Part shown: positions 23,760 to 24,951 of the stretch, one piece after another
How the letters are laid out: every line of letters begins with the position of its first letter
Position numbering within the stretch: the stretch's first letter is position 1
Assembly (NCBI GenBank): GCA_964645155.1
Contig: CAZYBG010000042.1
Coordinates: forward strand, 1 to 24,951
Direction: 5' to 3'
Source: CAZYBG01 sp964645155
GTDB taxonomy: Bacteria; Pseudomonadota; Alphaproteobacteria; Rhodobacterales; Rhodobacteraceae
DNA length: 24,951 nucleotides
Translations under genes and position numbers: made by a program
The notes under the pieces: model-generated
The model's input: only the letters and a program-made list of their open reading frames with translations
Told to the model about the DNA's origin: nothing
Databases searched by the model: none

Positions 23760-24843
23760 TCAGGGCACGGCCGCCAGCGTCAGGAAGGTGCCGAAGACCA
23801 CCAGGTGGATCGCGCCCTGCAGGACCGTCGTCCGTCCGGTCGCGAGCGACAGCGTCGCCGTGAAGAGCGAGAGCAGGAGAAGCACGACGTGCTCGGCCTC
23901 GAGGCCAAGCACAAGCGGATGGCCGCGGGCGAGCGACACGAGGGCGACCGCCGGGATCGTGAGGCAGATGCTGGCCAGCGCTGAGCCGAGCGCGAGGTTC
24001 AGGCCGGTCTGCAGCTTGTTCTCGCGCGCGGCGGGCAGGGCGGCCACGCCCTCTGGCAGGAGGACGACAAGCGCGATTGCCACCCCGACCACCGCCCCGG
24101 GCAGGCCGGCGCGCGCGATCGCGCCCACCACCACCGGGGTGAGACTTTCGGCCATCAGAACGACGGCCAGCAGCGTGAGCGGCAAAATCACGAGCGCCGT
24201 CCGGTACGCGCGGACATCCGGCGGCGGGCCGTGGTCCTCCTCGGTCTCGCTGTCGCGGAAGTCGTCGGGATGGCGGACCGTCTGCACGAACGGGAACAGC
24301 CCGTGGAGCAGGAGCGACACGACGGCGACGAACACCAGCTGGAACGGCGCGTAGACCGGGCCCGGCACCGTCAGGGTATAGTTCGGCAGGGCGAGGCCGA
24401 GCACCGCGACGGTGCCGAGGACGCCGAGCGCGGCTGTCGCCCCGCGCGCCTGGAAGCCCTGTTCTTAGTGGCGCACCCCGCCGATCAGCAGGCAGAGGCC
24501 GACGATGCCGTTCAGCACGATCATGATCGCTGCAAAGACCGTGTCGCGCGCGATCTCGCTGCCCTCGCCGGGCGAGCACAGCAGGACCGAGACGATGAAC
24601 GAGACCTCGATGATCGTCACCGCCAGCGCGAGCACAATGGCACCCAGCGGATCGCCGAGACGATGCGCGACGGTCTCGGCGTGGTGCACCGCGGCGAACA
24701 CCGCCGCGAAGAGCAGGACGATCGCCACGGTCCGAAGCACGGGCGGCAGGGGCCCGTGGAGAAGGCGCGCCGCGCCGACGAAGACCGCCGCCGCGGCGGG
24801 CGCGGGCCCAGGTCCAGACGGGCAGGAACGGCTGCAGGGCCAA
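23760..24843 (-). pseudogene. chaA: ChaA-type Ca2+(Na+)/H+ antiporter, broken by internal stop and N-terminal frameshift
   Basis: CaCA-superfamily antiporters exchange calcium or sodium for protons across the inner membrane. The first half (24740 down to 24468) has AAVFAAVHHAETVAHRLGDP and the acidic repeat AVTIIEVSFIVSVLL, ending IGGVRH. TAA at 24465-24467 interrupts what should read RHHEQ. The same frame then continues EQGFQARGATAALGVLGTVA and LGLALPNYTLTVPGPVYAPF, through the second acidic repeat VVLLPEGVAALPAARENKLQ and GLNLALGSALASICLTIP, to the stop at 23760. Upstream, ALQPFLPVWTWA lies in a different frame, requiring a one-base shift in the GC run near 24795. Total span (about 360 codons) equals a normal ChaA. 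Two lesions suggest a recent pseudogene, although assembly error is possible. Confidence 0.85.
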
Positions 24844-24847
24844 GACG

Positions 24848-24951
24848 TCAGTCGGCCGGCTGGAAGGCAAAGGGCGCGCGCGGCTCGAACAGCGCCGGCA
24901 CCTCGCCGCCGGCGACCTGCACCGGGTTCGCGCGCAGGTCGGCCACCGCTT
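24848..24951 (-). CDS. C-terminal end of an unidentified gene (5' part beyond window)
   Basis: The last 34 codons before TGA at 24848-24850 read AVADLRANPVQVAGGEVPAL, then FEPRAPFAFQPAD. The frame is open to the window edge and codon use is GC-rich like the backbone. It ends 4 bases before the apparent chaA start (TTG at 24843), suggesting an operon. The fragment is too short to identify. Confidence 0.55.
   Translation of the reverse strand, partial: AVADLRANPVQVAGGEVPALFEPRAPFAFQPAD

Noticed and set aside
23633..23863. Short plus-strand frame with a GGAGG ahead of an ATG at about 23690
   Set aside because: It runs into the 3' end of chaA on the opposite strand and is low-complexity; no evidence beyond the ribosome-binding-like site.

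Overview
The window looks like the chromosome of a high-GC alphaproteobacterium, most likely a Rhodobacteraceae/Paracoccaceae member. The evidence is the gene order photolyase, cyclopropane synthase, trgA, trgB, cysK, the DUF3772-type MscS channel, and a Ti/MobQ-type conjugation module typical of Alphaproteobacteria. No species is claimed.

Bases 1-8721 are backbone. Six tightly packed plus-strand genes form a probable stress operon: the C-terminal part of a DNA photolyase, cyclopropane-fatty-acyl-phospholipid synthase, TrgA, TrgB (gamma-glutamylcyclotransferase-like plus Nudix), cysteine synthase and a large mechanosensitive channel. The trgA-trgB-cysK trio matches the tellurite-resistance locus described in Rhodobacter sphaeroides. 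A convergent AI-2E-family transporter gene follows.

At 8872-8961 lies tRNA-Ser(GGA), the left boundary of an integrated element. A large serine recombinase abuts the 3' end of the tRNA, and its reading frame runs antisense through the whole tRNA. Next come a higBA toxin-antitoxin pair (higB seems to have lost its stop codon), a small conserved ORF, an AlpA-like excisionase/regulator, a full-length TraA relaxase, a well-formed RSF1010/Ti-type oriT between traA and traC, and traC, traD and a coupled micro-ORF. No coupling protein or type IV secretion genes follow, so this is a mobilisable or decayed element rather than a complete ICE. A lower-GC cargo follows: a LysR regulator divergent from a gamma-butyrobetaine-hydroxylase-like oxygenase and a DMT exporter, with a perfect T-N11-A palindrome next to the LysR start.

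Bases 19266-20405 are non-coding and decayed, with a frameshifted remnant of a HlyD-type type I secretion adaptor. A 1034-residue orphan protein of unknown function, again of host-like GC, occupies 20406-23510. The window ends with a minus-strand ChaA-type Ca2+/H+ antiporter broken by an internal TAA and an apparent N-terminal frameshift, and the last 34 codons of an unidentified gene. The right end of the integrated element could not be located.
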